Source of the DNA: Luzula sylvatica
Taxonomy: Eukaryota; Streptophyta; Magnoliopsida; Poales; Juncaceae
Assembly: GCA_946800325.1 (NCBI GenBank)
Contig: OX326958.1
Span: 64,088,366-64,152,365 of the forward strand
Direction of reading: 5' to 3'
Length of the DNA stretch: 64,000 bases
A model generated the notes under the pieces. The model was not told the origin of the DNA. It saw only the letters and a list, made by a program, of their open reading frames with translations, and made no database searches. The stretch's first letter is position 1. Every line of letters begins with the position of its first letter. A program made the translations under genes and the position numbers. Of the stretch, positions 37,309 to 50,049 are shown piece after piece.

Positions 37309-37824
37309 GTGAGACTAACCATTTTTATCAAGTTTGAATTAATATATAAATAATCTTTCAATTAATATACCAAAATAATTTATTTATTATATATTTATTA
37401 GTTGTATGGAAAAATTAGATAAATGATTTTTGCATAATCTTATAATTAAGGACATATTTGCATATTGGCATCACTTTAACTTTTTTTTATGCGTCGCGAT
37501 GCGGATTCTGTTAATCAAACATGCTTATTAAATATTTAGTAGCTTTTGCCTTTCAAATTTCGAATTGTTCTTCAGTGAATAAGAGATGAAACATTTCGCC
37601 TAAGATGTTAAAAGTCATGATCAAGTGTAACCACTAAAAAAATATAAGTAATTTTTGAATAATTTTGTATTGTAGTAATAAAAAAACAACTACAAAATGT
37701 AAGACTAAAATTCAATTATGTTAGATGAATAAGATAAGGAGATGTGGCATTTTTCAGGAGACATAGCCTGATAGTAAAATTAATGGGAAATAAATTCGTT
37801 TGTCTATACACAATATAAAATATA

Positions 37825-38053
37825 AGGGTGGTTAAGATACTTAATTAAGTATTATGAGTTTGATACTTATGACCTTTTGACTATTGAATTTACTATGAAA
37901 TTTGTTCATTTAATGATCAGTACAAAATTTTATGGAAATCATTAATTATGAATACATGTATCATTTAAAAACACAAATTTCAAAGCAAATTAAATGGTTA
38001 AAAAATCTTAAGTACCAAACTCATAATACTTAATTAAGTATCTTAACCATCTC
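37825..38053. mobile_element. MITE with TA duplication, copy 1
   Basis: Inverted ends AGGGTGGTTAAGATACTTAA and (reverse complement of the right end) GAGATGGTTAAGATACTTAA, both flanked by TA. Arms hold ACTTAATTAAGTA. The relative at 63006-63211 shares the arms. The TA duplication suggests the Tc1/mariner (Stowaway) group. Confidence 0.6.
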
Positions 38054-39110
38054 TATAAAATATTATATTGATATACAAAATAATATATTTATTGGAGTAT
38101 TTATCTCACATTTTATAGTAACATTTCATGCATTCAATCCTCATTTTGAGTTGTGCACTATATGACCTTGCAAAACAAATAAAAAATTACTAGCCCTTTT
38201 ACTTTCTTATTTTTATTGGATTATTAAATGTTAATAAATATAATAATAAAAATTTAAACTTGATATTTGAATAATAAATAATAACATATACAATATACGT
38301 AAATTACCATCCACTAGTAAGTGGTCCTAAATTTCAAGCACTTTGTAACCTAATAAAAGAAGAAGAAAAAAGACAAAACAAAGACTAGGAAGGCTCCAAT
38401 TTGCAATATTTAAGATTATTATCAATCATTTTAGCAAGGCCAAATTATTGCTAAATTTTGATTTAAGCATGAGACAAGAAAGATATAATTTCTCATGTCT
38501 CGTAAATATTGCAATTTAGCCAGCAATAAAGATCCAATTCCAATTTCTTATGATTATAAAATCTGTACACAAAACCCTAAATTTAAGCATTATTTAAAAA
38601 CCATAAGATTAATATTAATATTTATATGTACTTTGAATTATAATTATTTTTTTATGAAAAGCAATTTAATTTGTGTGTATATTCTGTTTTTTAAAAATAA
38701 TTATTAATGTTATTAAAGTATATCTTTTTACTGTCTAATTTATACTTGATAGTTGAGTATATTGCATATGAACCAATTAACTGATAACATATAATTCATT
38801 TTATTGAAACCAAACAGTAAAATTTCACAAATATCTTTCTCAATTTAACAAAAAAAAAATGATAGATTTGAGAAATTATTGTAGAATTATACCAAGAACA
38901 ATTGTAGAGAAGATAAGACCATTATTCGATTATTCTAGGTCGATTCCCTCCATGGTTCTTCATCCCTTGCCTCCTCGTTCTCACACAAGCCACAAGAACC
39001 ACCTTTTCTCCTCTCCTATTCTATCTTCTCACTTCCTCGTCCTCGTCCTCGATATTCCATTTTAATCTATAATAATCCAAACCCAAAATTCATATACACG
39101 AACTGATCAA
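38054..39110. other. AT-rich spacer and BASS3 upstream region
   Basis: No gene was supported. The ORF from 38859 overlaps the probable 5' leader and shows no family features. Confidence 0.5.
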
Positions 39111-40708
39111 ATGGCCGCAGTTCCTTGCTTCCGCGGCGTCATGGGTCCTCCTCTCCTCCCCCTCCGCCGGCTCCGGTCATCCGTACGCACCTCGGTTCGA
39201 CGTGGCAGAGTCACGGCGAGCTCTACGCCTTATTCCATACCCGGGCTCGGTAAGGTTAGATGGCCAAGAAGAGAAGGAAACACGTCACTTCTTTCTTTTG
39301 GTTCTACGGGTGGAACTGAACAGGACAAGTCCAATGGAGAGACTGGAGAGGATGTGTCACAGAATATCTCAGCCTTGCTGCCGCTCGTCGTTGCTGCCAC
39401 CGGCCTCGCCGCGCTCAGTTATCCTTCGACCTTCACATGGTGAGAATTCCCCTTTGTTTCGTACAATTCTAATCATTGTTTAAATAATGTGGGGTTAATT
39501 CATAAATATTATATGTTCTTATATTATAAATTTTCGATCTTTTGAATTAGGGTATCGCAGGAATACTATGCTCCGGCACTCGGAGGAATCATGCTATCAA
39601 TTGGGATCAAATTGTCCGTTGACGATTTTGCCCTTGCCGTCAAGAGGTCCAATTTCCCCAAATTTCATTTCCATTACATAATCATCTTTTTATAATCTTC
39701 TCACCTAATTCTCTCCACCCTTAACTTTTTCTTGCAGACCGATCCCACTATCCATAGGATACATTGCACAATACGCACTCAAGCCCCTGTTAGGACTACT
39801 AATCGCGAAAACCTTCAAAATGTCAAGTACATTTTACGCCGGTTTTATGCTGACGTGTTGTGTCGCTGGTGCTCAATTATCCAGCTACGCGAGTTTTCTA
39901 AGCAAAGGAGATGTGGCGTTAAGTATTTTATTAACAAGTTGTTCTACTATTTCCTCGGTTTTGGTGACTCCTCTTCTTACCGGCCTTTTGATCGGTTCGG
40001 TCGTACCGGTTGATGGTATCGCCATGTCCAAATCCATTTTACAGGTACGTACCATTCGTGCGTCTATTTGCAAAAATGGATTATTTTTAAGGCTTAATAT
40101 CATGAGTTTTTATTTTTATTTTTTTCAAACTAGGTAGTTTTAATTCCAGTAACATTAGGGCTTCTACTAAACACGTACGCAAAGTCCGTTGTGAATATTA
40201 TACAACCAATAATGCCTTTTGTTGCAATGATTTGTACTTCGTTATGTATTGGGAGTCCTCTCGCGATTAATCGAAGCAAAATCCTTTCGACCGAAGGTTT
40301 TAAATTGCTTTTTCCAATTTTGACCTTCCATTTCGTCGCATTTACTCTCGGTTATTGGCTCTCCAAATTGCCATTCTTGCGGTAACAATAATAATAATAA
40401 TAATTTTATATCTTGGAACATTTTTTTGTACCCAAAGCTAATTATTATATATATTTTATGTTTTTAGGCAAGAGGAACCGGCATGTAGAACAATATCGCT
40501 TTGTACCGGTATGCAGAGCTCGACCCTAGCGGGTCTACTCGCCACGCAATTTCTCGGGGGCAGTAGCCAAGCCGTACCGGCAGCTTGTTCCGTGGTTATC
40601 ATGGCCATAACGGGTCTCAGTTTAGCCTCCTTTTGGGGTAACGGGTTTCGAATCTTGGATTCTTTTAATCTTTTCTTTCCTCGTACTTGTTCTCAACCAA
40701 GCTCTTAA
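39111..40708 (+). CDS. BASS3: Bile acid:sodium symporter family protein, BASS3-like
   Basis: Probable plastid-envelope sodium/metabolite carrier of the BASS family; family members BASS2 and BASS5 move pyruvate and 2-keto acids, while the BASS3 substrate is not established. Five exons join in frame: 39111-39439, 39551-39646, 39738-40044, 40134-40381, 40468-40708 (1221 nt, 406 aa). The first ~75 residues are Arg/Ser-rich and acidic-poor, fitting a chloroplast transit peptide. Hydrophobic helices follow from about residue 90, through CCVAGAQLSSYASFLSKGD, SLCIGSPLAINRS and LCTGMQSSTLAGLLATQFLG, the conserved segments lining the transport path. The wording of these blocks fits BASS3 better than other BASS paralogs. 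No break was found. Confidence 0.9.
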
Positions 40709-41722
40709 CGGGTTAACGGGTTAATGGGTATAATGATTTTGACTGTAGATATGTTGTTGTTTTGTTGTGATTTGTTTTAGAGGTGTATTTGGTGGTGGTA
40801 AGTAAGGTAATATTATATAGTATGATGATATTACTGCAATTTTGAGGGTAGAAAGAGAGGTTGGTTAGTGGTGGCTGGTGGGTGCCTTGTTTGTTGTATA
40901 TACTGAATATTATTATAGAAATTATATCGATAATGTATTGTTTTTTGTTTTTTTGGTTTTTTTATGGTGTTAAATGAAAAATAATATTTTCATAAGTTTT
41001 TAAAGAGGTCTTAAAGTGTGTATTTTTGTAGGAACGATAAAAAATCATCTAAAAATAATAAAAAAAGATTTAGTACAAAATCATACAGGGATTAAATTAT
41101 AAAAAGAAAAAGAAATTGAGTATATATGTTAATTTTTTGCCCTTATATATATTCGTAAGGATACTATTAAATGTTCAGTTCATAATAAAAAAACAAACTT
41201 TGAATATGTTATATGATATTATAAATAATATTAAAATTATATTTCAACTGACATAACTTTAATTGTATTTATGTTTTTTACAAATTCAGAATTTTTTTGA
41301 AACCACACTTACGCGATGCGATCATCATGATAAAAATTCAAAAATTAAAAACAAGCAGGTTAAGGTTAATATTCGTATTGTATTATAAATTCAAAAAACT
41401 TTTACTAGTTCATCATCACGCTTGACAAGTTGTGTTGTGTGGATACTTAAAAAAAATAATCGTACCCGTGGTCCCGTACCTTCTTATTCGTATCGTATCT
41501 TAAATTATATATATAAATATTGTATTGTCGTATTCGATACGTATTTGATACGCTACTCACAACAATCGCATTCGTGCAACACCATTGACAAGACATGAAA
41601 AAAAAATGCGGGTTGTAAGATATTATTTTTCTTGGAAAAAAGCCTTTTTCTATTTTTTTTATTGCTTATGTGATGACAGAATGTAAATATTATTTAAAAA
41701 AAATATTTGCATTTTTATATAT
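40709..41722. other. BASS3 3' flank and AT-rich spacer
   Basis: No gene or boundary supported. Confidence 0.5.
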
Positions 41723-41730
41723 ACTACATT

Positions 41731-42309
41731 TAGGGGTGTCAACGGTTCGGATAGTGGTCATACCAGATCCATATCCATATTGTCGGATCCGGATACGGTT
41801 CGGATATAAACGGATACGGATACGGTTCGGATATTGTCGGATACGGATACGGATATGGTTCTGTTTCGAATATTTGCATTTTTATCATAACGTAACTTAC
41901 TTTTTAGCTATAAATATATATAATTTGTGACATAAACGATAAATATGATTATATTTAAACATAATTTTACGATTGCGAGTTAAATCACTTACAAATCATT
42001 AATTTGTATATGATTTTTCAACTAATATCAAATATAATACATAAAATAATATATAATATGAGTATTCGGATCCGGTTTCGGATACTCGAATCTAGTTTCG
42101 AGTATTCGGATCCTAAAAATACCCGGATCCGGAACACAGATCCAGTTCCTGCACCAAAACCGAATATCGAATCCGGTTCCGGATCTTAAAATTAGTAACC
42201 AGATCCATATCCGGATCCACTCGGATTCGGATATTTTTTTCGAATCCGGATATTTTTTCGGATACGGTTCGGATCGGTTCGGGCAATATCCACACCATTG
42301 ACATCCCTA
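41731..42309. mobile_element. hAT-type non-autonomous element, copy 2 (579 bp)
   Basis: Ends TAGGGGTGTCAA and TTGACATCCCTA form a near-perfect terminal inverted repeat. A perfect 8-bp duplication ACTACATT flanks it (41723-41730, 42310-42317). Both subterminal parts contain dense direct and inverted GGATACGGTTCGGATA / GGATCCGGATAC motifs; the core is AT-rich. No transposase. Same family as 3196-3858 but younger, since its target duplication is intact. Confidence 0.88.
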
Positions 42310-42317
42310 ACTACATT

Positions 42318-43099
42318 AGATGGGAGATCCCAAGCCCTCTCTAATTTTCATCAAAAAAAAATATATATCATTTTTCTTTATGATGAAAATAGATAAGATC
42401 AAGAGATTATAAATTCAAAGAATAAAATAGAAAGCAATATTAGTGACATATTTTCGTTTTAATTTATTTAATTAATAAAAAAGTAACTTATAATAAATGG
42501 AAAATAGTTGTCCTCCGAACTCATCCCAACATCCGACAAACAATAATTAAATGAGTTGAATAACTTATAATTGACATGTTTAACTGACACGTAAATAATT
42601 TATAATATATTAATATTAATATATATTAATTAACGTATAAATTTAATTAAATAATTAATTTATTCATCTTATGTCAGCTCATCAAACATGTTATTTTGAA
42701 GTTGGGAGCGGAATATATAACCCCACGTATAAACTTGGTGACGATAAGCTATTTCAATATTTCATATGTAAAGGCAACAACAGGTAGTAGGTAGCATCTG
42801 CATCTCGTCTTTTGATTTCGAATCTTCTCCATTCGAAACAATAAATGGACTAAACTTCGCCGTCGGTCGGCATCACATTCACATATCTATATCTTATACA
42901 AACTGTGACAACGCAAACGGACATACATATTTATATATCCAGTTTTTGTTAATACCGCAGAGGACATAAACGCATAAGTTTCCCTGCTCCCAGTCTTCAG
43001 TTTTCCACTACAAAATCAACAGAACAACAACCACCGCCATCTACCCACAGCACAACTCCAAACCGCCGGAGAGGAGAGTCGCCGAATAAGCTGAGATCA
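42318..43099. promoter_or_regulatory. AKR upstream region with TATA candidates
   Basis: ATATATAA near 42713 and TTTATATAT near 42931 are candidate TATA boxes for the aldo-keto reductase starting at 43100. The rest is AT-rich without ORFs. Confidence 0.3.
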
Positions 43100-44629
43100 A
43101 TGGAGGGGAAGTTAGCACGTATGAAGCTGGGATCACAGGGACTGGAGGTGTCCCGTCAAGGTTTGGGCTGCATGGGCATGTCAGCCTTCTATGGCCCTCC
43201 TAAACCCGAATCCGATATGATCGCTCTCATTCACCATGCCATCGATTCTGGTGTCACTCTGTTAGATTCTTCTGATGCTTATGGACCATTCACGAATGAA
43301 ACTCTGCTCGGGAAGGTGAATTATTTTCTATCTTGGCACTCGTTCATTTTCTCTTCAATTTTTGACCAGTGTATCGGATCTTGGCACTAACAGTCGTAAT
43401 TTAGAGCTGATTCATCTCAAATAAGTATTTTTTTCAATAAAATCATGATTTAACCCTTATTACAACCTCAATTTGGTCTAATTTGCCCTCAATCCAGCGT
43501 CACTTCCACAATTAAGAGATACTCTGATGCCTCTAAGGTGTTTGATGAAATACAGGCACTACAAGGAGGAGTTAGAGAAAGAGTGGAGCTTGCAACCAAG
43601 TTTGGACTCAAGTTTGCCGATGGAAAGAGAGAGATTAGAGGCGATCCTGCTTATGTTCGGGCTGCATGCGAAGCCAGTCTCAAACGACTCAACATCGACT
43701 GCATCGACTTGTACTATCAGCACCGCATCGATACTCGTGTCCCCATTGAAATTACCGTACGTGTCTTGCAAAAACTTTTACACTTGTACCCTTAGAAGAT
43801 TGTAAAAATATCATATTTAGTATTTAGTTTTACCTCTTTTATAGATGGGAGAACTGAAGAAATTAGTCGAAGAAGGAAATATCAAATACGTTGGTTTATC
43901 AGAAGCATCTGCTTCGACGATTAGAAGAGCTCATGCTGTTCACCCAATCACAGCCGTCCAGCTGGAATGGTCTCTTTGGACCAGAGATTGCGAACAAGAT
44001 ATTATCCCTACTTGCAGGTTTCACTTCTAATTAAGTTCTTGCATTGATTTCGCATATCCCCTTCCAAAACCCCTGCAATTATAAATGTGAAATAATTTTT
44101 TGTAGAGAGCTAGGTATCGGTATTGTAGCATATAGTCCACTTGGACGGGGATTCTTTTCAAGTGGCCCTAAAATCCTTGAAGGTCTTTCTGAACAAGATT
44201 TTCGTAAGGTAAATCATTTTTAACTATTTTTATTTATTTAATATGATTATTTGCTCTATATGTAATAATCATTGAGGTAAAATACATGGCTATTTCTAGA
44301 ATCAACCACGATTCCAGCCTGAAAACCTAGAGAAGAACGCTCTCGTCTTTGACCGAGTCAACACAATGGCTAGTAAAAAAGGATGCACTCCGTCCCAGCT
44401 GGCACTGGCGTGGGTCCACCACCAAGGTCCTGACGTGTGTCCCATTCCTGGTACCACAAAAATAGAAAACTTTAATCAGAATATCGGGGCTCTGTCTGTG
44501 AAACTCTCGACCGAAGAACTGGCTGAGCTGGAAGACCTAGCTGAGGAAGTGAAGGGTGGAAGGTACGCAAGTGGGGTGAGTACCTGGCGGGATTCTGAAA
44601 CCCCTCCTTTGTCTTCATGGAAGGCCTAA
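43100..44629 (+). CDS. Aldo-keto reductase (perakine-reductase-like, AKR13 type)
   Basis: NADPH-dependent oxidoreductase of the plant group that includes perakine reductase and the auxin-induced PCNT115-like proteins; it reduces aldehydes or ketones in the cytosol. Five exons join in frame: 43100-43315, 43556-43756, 43845-44017, 44106-44208, 44300-44629 (1023 nt, 340 aa, normal length). The catalytic tetrad is complete: Asp56 and Tyr61 in LLDSSDAYG, Lys87 in ELATKFG, His128 in LYYQHRID. The C-terminal half has [14 protein letters not shown], the cofactor-phosphate region. The splice phases agree and no break exists. Usual substrates cannot be read from sequence; these genes often occur in clusters, but only one copy is in this window. 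Confidence 0.93.
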
Positions 44630-45044
44630 ACTAGAGAATCGCCGGCTTTTGAAATAAAAAGAGAATGCGAGTTTGAGTTTTAAGATGATAACTTATGTGA
44701 CATGTTGAGTTATGTTTGTTATGTATGATGTTTAAGGGTGAATTGCATGAATGCATTTGTGAGGACTGTTATAGTTAATTTGTGTGGTATCCAGCTATAG
44801 ATACAAGATGATTACACAGAATGCATTTTATGTTATTTGCATGATTGCATGAATGCATTTGGTTCTGGAAAACATTAGCCAATTTTCAATATTCAATAGT
44901 TGAAAAGCAATGATTGGTACTAATAATTATTCGCAACATAACATTACATACATAATTATATTCATGCCTAGTTCTCTAATTGTATAGATACAAGATGATT
45001 ACAGGACCAACTAACTTATGTACATAGATACATAATTTTCTAAA

Positions 45045-46914
45045 GAAAAATTATACTTGTCCCCTCTAATATCCCCCACATAGCTTGATGGGCTGGCAAG
45101 AAAATATTAACTACCTTTAATAAACAGAAAAATGTATCTCTCAAGTTTACCACGTGGTAAACCTAATTCATCTAATGTTCTTCCTTTTCTCTCTCAAAAA
45201 ATCATTCAAGGTTTAACAGTAAATCTTTTTATCTTCCTCATTTACTCCTTCATTTACTCCTCATTTCTCTCCCAAAAAAATTACACATGAAATCAAATTA
45301 GTAAGGAATCGAATTATTAATTATAAATCCCTTCATTTTTGCCTTAAATCATGAACTGTTATTATTACTGTCAAGCAGCCTTGATTCCCTTCCTTTTAAG
45401 CCTCTTGATTTTTCGTGTATTATAATCCTCGACTTTTGCATTAAATCACACAAATAATCTAGTTATAATCCATGACTTATGCTGTCAAATATGTCGAGTG
45501 CTTAATTACTGCGAAACCGTTAAATTTCGCTCGTTCGAAAATCGATGCAGCACGTGGTATCGCTGCGTACAATTTTATTTGCTCATGTTGGTTTCAGAAA
45601 GCATTCACCACAATCTAATAATCTTATATGGTTTTGATTAATTTCATAGAAAGTTTTGTTTATTTCATGATTACTCTTAATTTCTTTCATTAATTAAAAT
45701 AAAATTTCTTTTCTATATTTTTTGTTGACTGGTGGAGTTACAGAGAGGTAATTTTGTTATGTTCAATCATTGTCTCGGTTTGTTTAATAACATATTTTTT
45801 GTTTTTTATCCTTAATTTATTTTCAGATGGTTATGATATGACTTGATAACCATCACTAAACAAATAAGATCATATATATCACAAGAATTATCATGTGATA
45901 AACACACAAGACTTACAATTTTTATTGGAGCTCTCATGACATTTTCATTTAATACATAATTGATTGACTCTCACATAATAATTTGAGGCATGATTAAAGG
46001 AGTTCATTAATGAAGATGTTTATTGCCATAATTATTCAATTTTTGTATTCACTGTCAAAAATTGAGGCAAGATTGAAGGTGTTTAATGGCATGATTTTGT
46101 TTTTTTTTAATTTGAAATCGAATAATTAAGTTAATGGCATAATTAAAGGTGTTTAATGGCAAGATTGGAGGTGTTTTATGATATGTCTCGAGGCTTTCAA
46201 GTTGACCGTCATGTTGTTTGTATGGATAAAACAATTTCTTGAAGATGAATTACTGTCATAGATTGTATCCCACTCCTGAATCTTATAAAATAGATTATTA
46301 TAATCATTTCTTTTTTTTATTTCATCATTTAATCGTTTCAAATTTTCAATCCAAAATAATGGAATTTCAATCGTTTACCTTTCCAATCCAATTTTGACTG
46401 TATCGCAAACATGAAACTGAAATGAGAAAGACAATAACATAATCATCTGAATTTGATATGATAGAGAGCAAACAAACACATGACACCGAAATGAGGAAGA
46501 CAACTATAAATTTTCATTTTAATTCACCAGCAAAAAGAAAGAGAGAAATAACAAGGTTTGGGAGGTTTGGGTTATATTTATAGGATCAATTCAAGAAAAA
46601 TTCAAAATATATGTTGTTACATTTTTATCTGATTTTACACGTTTCACATGTGGTAAATGGTGCATTGATCCATCCAATGATTTCTCTTCCCCATTTGTAA
46701 AATTTATATTTAATGACATATGAATGATTATAATCAATTACTATTAGAACGTAAAATTCATTCATTATGTGTGAAACGGTCGAACTTTTCTTTTCCTCAT
46801 CCTATATAGGAGGATAACATAAAAAATGGTCATGGTTCACCACCCTTAATTAATGCACATTGCCAACACATCAATCGAGGTGGGGGATTCTAAAGGGGAT
46901 GTCTATCACCACTC
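45045..46914. mobile_element. Mutator-like non-autonomous element, copy 2 (1870 bp)
   Basis: Perfect 9-bp duplication TTTTCTAAA at 45036-45044 and 46915-46923. The left end GAAAAATTATACTTGTCCCC pairs with the right end (reverse complement GAGTGGTGATAGACATCCCC). Arms share GGTAAACC and the GATGTGTTGGCAA-type block with 11575-12183. The 1.8-kb interior has no transposase ORF and carries unidentified sequence, either captured DNA or a longer deletion derivative. Confidence 0.82.
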
Positions 46915-46923
46915 TTTTCTAAA

Positions 46924-47883
46924 TTGTATGCATACAAAATAATTACATAACCAACTACACATGCACACACATACATTTTCAAAAAAAATATATACACACA
47001 TACATAGTTCCCTAATTGTATACATACATATATTTGCATGATCAATTACACCTATATATAGTTATACATATATATTATATAGTATAAAAAAACAAAAGAA
47101 TGTCCTCAAGCGCGTCCATATAACCCCACTCGTCTTCAAAGATGAAGTGGAAGTTGCATCCTGCAAATGAAAAAATGATTGTTCAAAATCATTTGATATT
47201 GTGGAAAACTAAGAAGGGTATATGTGTAAAAAATACATTAATGAAATCATTACCTAGAAAACATTACCTTGTTGCACCCAATAATTTCTCATAACCATTT
47301 TATAAGATTCATATCATATAATGAAATTATTAGCTATAAATCGAACCCAAAAACAATCCTCGCATCGACAACATTTGTGCTCCTCATCTGTACTTTGACT
47401 GCCACACCAAAACATATTCAAGCAAAAAAACAAGAGAAGGAAAATCCAAAATATCAGAGGAGCATACTCATCTTCATCTTCATCTTCATCTTCATCTTCA
47501 CCTCAAAAATGTGATTAATATTTCGTACAAAAAAAATGAACATGATCCTTACTAAAATTATATATTGTGACCATTTATCAAGAAAATCATTTGATTTAAC
47601 ATGACAGTCTTTGTAGAACTTGCACAAGAAATCTTCAACTTTACTTGTAGTATTAATACCAACCAGCACAATATCCTCGCCACATGTTAAATTGAGCAAC
47701 TAGGGTAAACAATTGCCATGAGTGGATTAGGGCAAATATTAGTCAATTCCAATCTTAATACCAGAAACAAGGACTAACACTGGTAGCACAAAACTGAAAT
47801 TCAGCAACTAGGGTTAAGATCACCTCATGGTAGAAGAAGGAAGAGACGCTGATCAACCAGGGTTGGGATTTTCGTCTTTTTTT
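46924..47883. other. Spacer with ATCTTC hexanucleotide repeat
   Basis: Near 47469-47500 there are five tandem CATCTT units. No gene is supported; ORFs across it (47269-47514 and 47454-47699) have no family features. Confidence 0.5.
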
Positions 47884-48600
47884 TGTTGGGAATCGATCCG
47901 ACCCCGGGCCCGCGCAGCGGATATGAAGGCCCGGTCCGGTTCCCAAATTCCGAGATCACGCCTCGACTTCGAGAGTACGATGCAAAGTAGAATAAACGAT
48001 TACCAGCGTGAAATTAATCACGCACGACGGGTTGATCGCTCGCATCCTTATCTTCTCCGATGTCACTTTGGTGACTAGCCTGTGCGTCCCATACCACACG
48101 TCTCCCACCGTTTGGACTCCATGAACGCTTCCGGTTTGATCACAACTAAGAGCCACATGTGTCGCTCCTCTACTCGTATCCACCGTGAGTCGTAACACCT
48201 CGGTCGCGGATGCATCTGCCTAGACGATGCACCGGTAAACTTGCTTGATTGCGTTTGTTTCTCTAATCCGAGAGAACTCCTTTTCTCTTTCTCTCTTTCT
48301 CATCGCACCCACTCAACTATTGATGGTGTTCACACTTATTCAACAATTGAACAAGGATGGGCCAAAATGTATGTATGAGAGAGAAACATCCTGTATATAC
48401 TATATAGGATAAGGATGTGCCAAAATGTATGTATAACTATTATACACCTTTTCAAACATAAAACTGCATGCAACCTTTCAATATTCTGTTGAAACGAAAT
48501 TGTTAAATCGTTACAACCGACTTCAAACCTTCACGAAAGTCGTAGATAATCTTATTATCTTTCCAACCCAATTTGGCCCGGCCCATGTTAAAACGAAAAA
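47884..48600 (-). repeat. Copia 3' LTR (minus orientation), partial
   Basis: From TGTTGGGAATCGATCCG at 47884 this aligns closely to 56014-56745 in the same orientation, including GATTACCAGCGTGAAAT and the AAGTCGTAGATAATCTTATTAT block. It is bounded on its outer side by a T-run, with no primer site, which marks it as the downstream LTR. Homology fades near 48600, so its U3 start is missing or replaced. Confidence 0.75.
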
Positions 48601-48984
48601 TGATTGTGATCATTGTGCCTATCTCGAATAACGGTTATTAGTTCTCTTGTTAGCGATATTAATCAAAAAGGCATGGTGATAGTCATCCTTATTGTTTGAT
48701 TAACAACACTTATTTTCCGATTCCGAATTGAGTTAACAAATTCCAATCGATATTAACCGTTAATATCATTGACTGTGGCCACAGTTTTCGTTAATCAACT
48801 CATCGAGCGGCGCCTAAGAGATATCTCTTCCTTTCGGAATAAAAAATTCCTATCTTGGAGACTCACATTGAATTCCGTGTTTCGGACAATACCCAATGAT
48901 GACCGTTTTGGCCCTCTGTTACGGCAGACGTAAGGTCATATCAAAGCATTGTGTTACGCACGTAACGCAATCAATGGTCCCCTC

Positions 48985-50049
48985 TGAAGGAAATACAGTT
49001 TTGGATCAACAGTAAAAATGTACGTATAAGGATGTATGAACATGGATGTTCATGGGTTTGATTAAATGCATAATAGGATCGTGCAAAGTTAAGTTCCAGA
49101 GAGTGGTTCGTTCAAACGAACCGTCAGGGTGCGTTCGAACGGACCGCTACGTGCATAGAATTGTTTTATACACAATCATTCCAGAGAGTGTCCGTTCGAA
49201 CGAATCTTGTAGTTCGTTCGAACAGATGACTACGAATGTAATTATGGAATTAACACAGAAATGAGACAGGAAGTATACATTCGAACGAACCATGGTGTTC
49301 GTTCGAACGGACCTCTTCGGGTATAAAAAGTGTTTTATACATTCTCATGACAGAAGCTGTGCGTTCGAACGAACTGTATGTTGCGTTCGAACGAACATGT
49401 TGCTGAAAGTGTATATTGGATATTCACAACCTTTCACCCAATCCTTATCCTATTTTAGTATAAATAGGATGTTTCTCTCTCTCCTCTAATAAATTTCATT
49501 CAGTCTAATCCAGACAAGACAAGTTATGTTCAGAAATTAGAGAGACTCTTATCAAGGTATTGAAAGAGTGCGAAGAGAAAGAGAGAAAGAGAAAAAGTGT
49601 TTCCTCAGTTTAGAGAATCAAATGCAATCATGCAAGTTCACCGGTGCATCGTCTAGGCAGGTGCATCCGCGACCGAGGTGCTACGACTCACGGTGGATAC
49701 GGGTAGAGGAGTTCGCACTTTGCGACTCTTCGTTTGTGATCAAACCGGAGAAGTAAAGGAGCAAAAGGCTGTGGAAGCGTGTGAGCATGGGACGCACGAA
49801 GACAACCGGAGACGTGTCAAGACGGTGGGAGACGTGTGGTATGGGACGCATGGGCTAGTCACCAATGTGACACTGAAGAAGAGAAGGATGCGAGCGATCA
49901 ACCCGTCGTGCGTGATCAATTTCATGCTGGTAATCGTTTATCCTACTTTGCATCGTACCCTCGATATCGAAGCGTGATCTCGGGATTTGGGAACCGGACC
50001 GAGCTTTCATATCCGCTGTGCGGGTTCGGGGTTGGGATAATTCCCTTCA
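48985..50049 (+). mobile_element. Copia solo LTR with TTCGAA palindrome array
   Basis: Starts TGAAGGAAATACAGTTTTGG and ends CCCTTCA. A perfect 5-bp duplication CCCTC flanks it (48980-48984, 50050-50054). Length is 1065 bp. It lies in + orientation inside the minus-strand Copia element. The 3' half (from about 49620) is close to the reverse complement of 47884-48270 and 56014-56400, so it is the same LTR family. A four-pair palindrome array occupies its U3. Confidence 0.88.
49104..49402. repeat. Paired palindrome array CGTTCGAACG in solo LTR
   Basis: Eight degenerate dyads such as GTTCGTTCGAACGGACC occur as four pairs near 49104-49145, 49189-49227, 49277-49312 and 49360-49402. Pairs recur every 85-90 bp with related linker sequence (TTTTATACA, CCAGAGAGTG), so the array is a tandem repeat whose unit is a dyad pair. 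Confidence 0.85.

Noticed and set aside
49628..49977. ORFs resembling MLRLTVDT... shared by three places in the window
   Set aside because: The sharing is explained by LTR homology (47956-48198, 49678-49977, 56086-56328). Frames are not maintained as a protein family.
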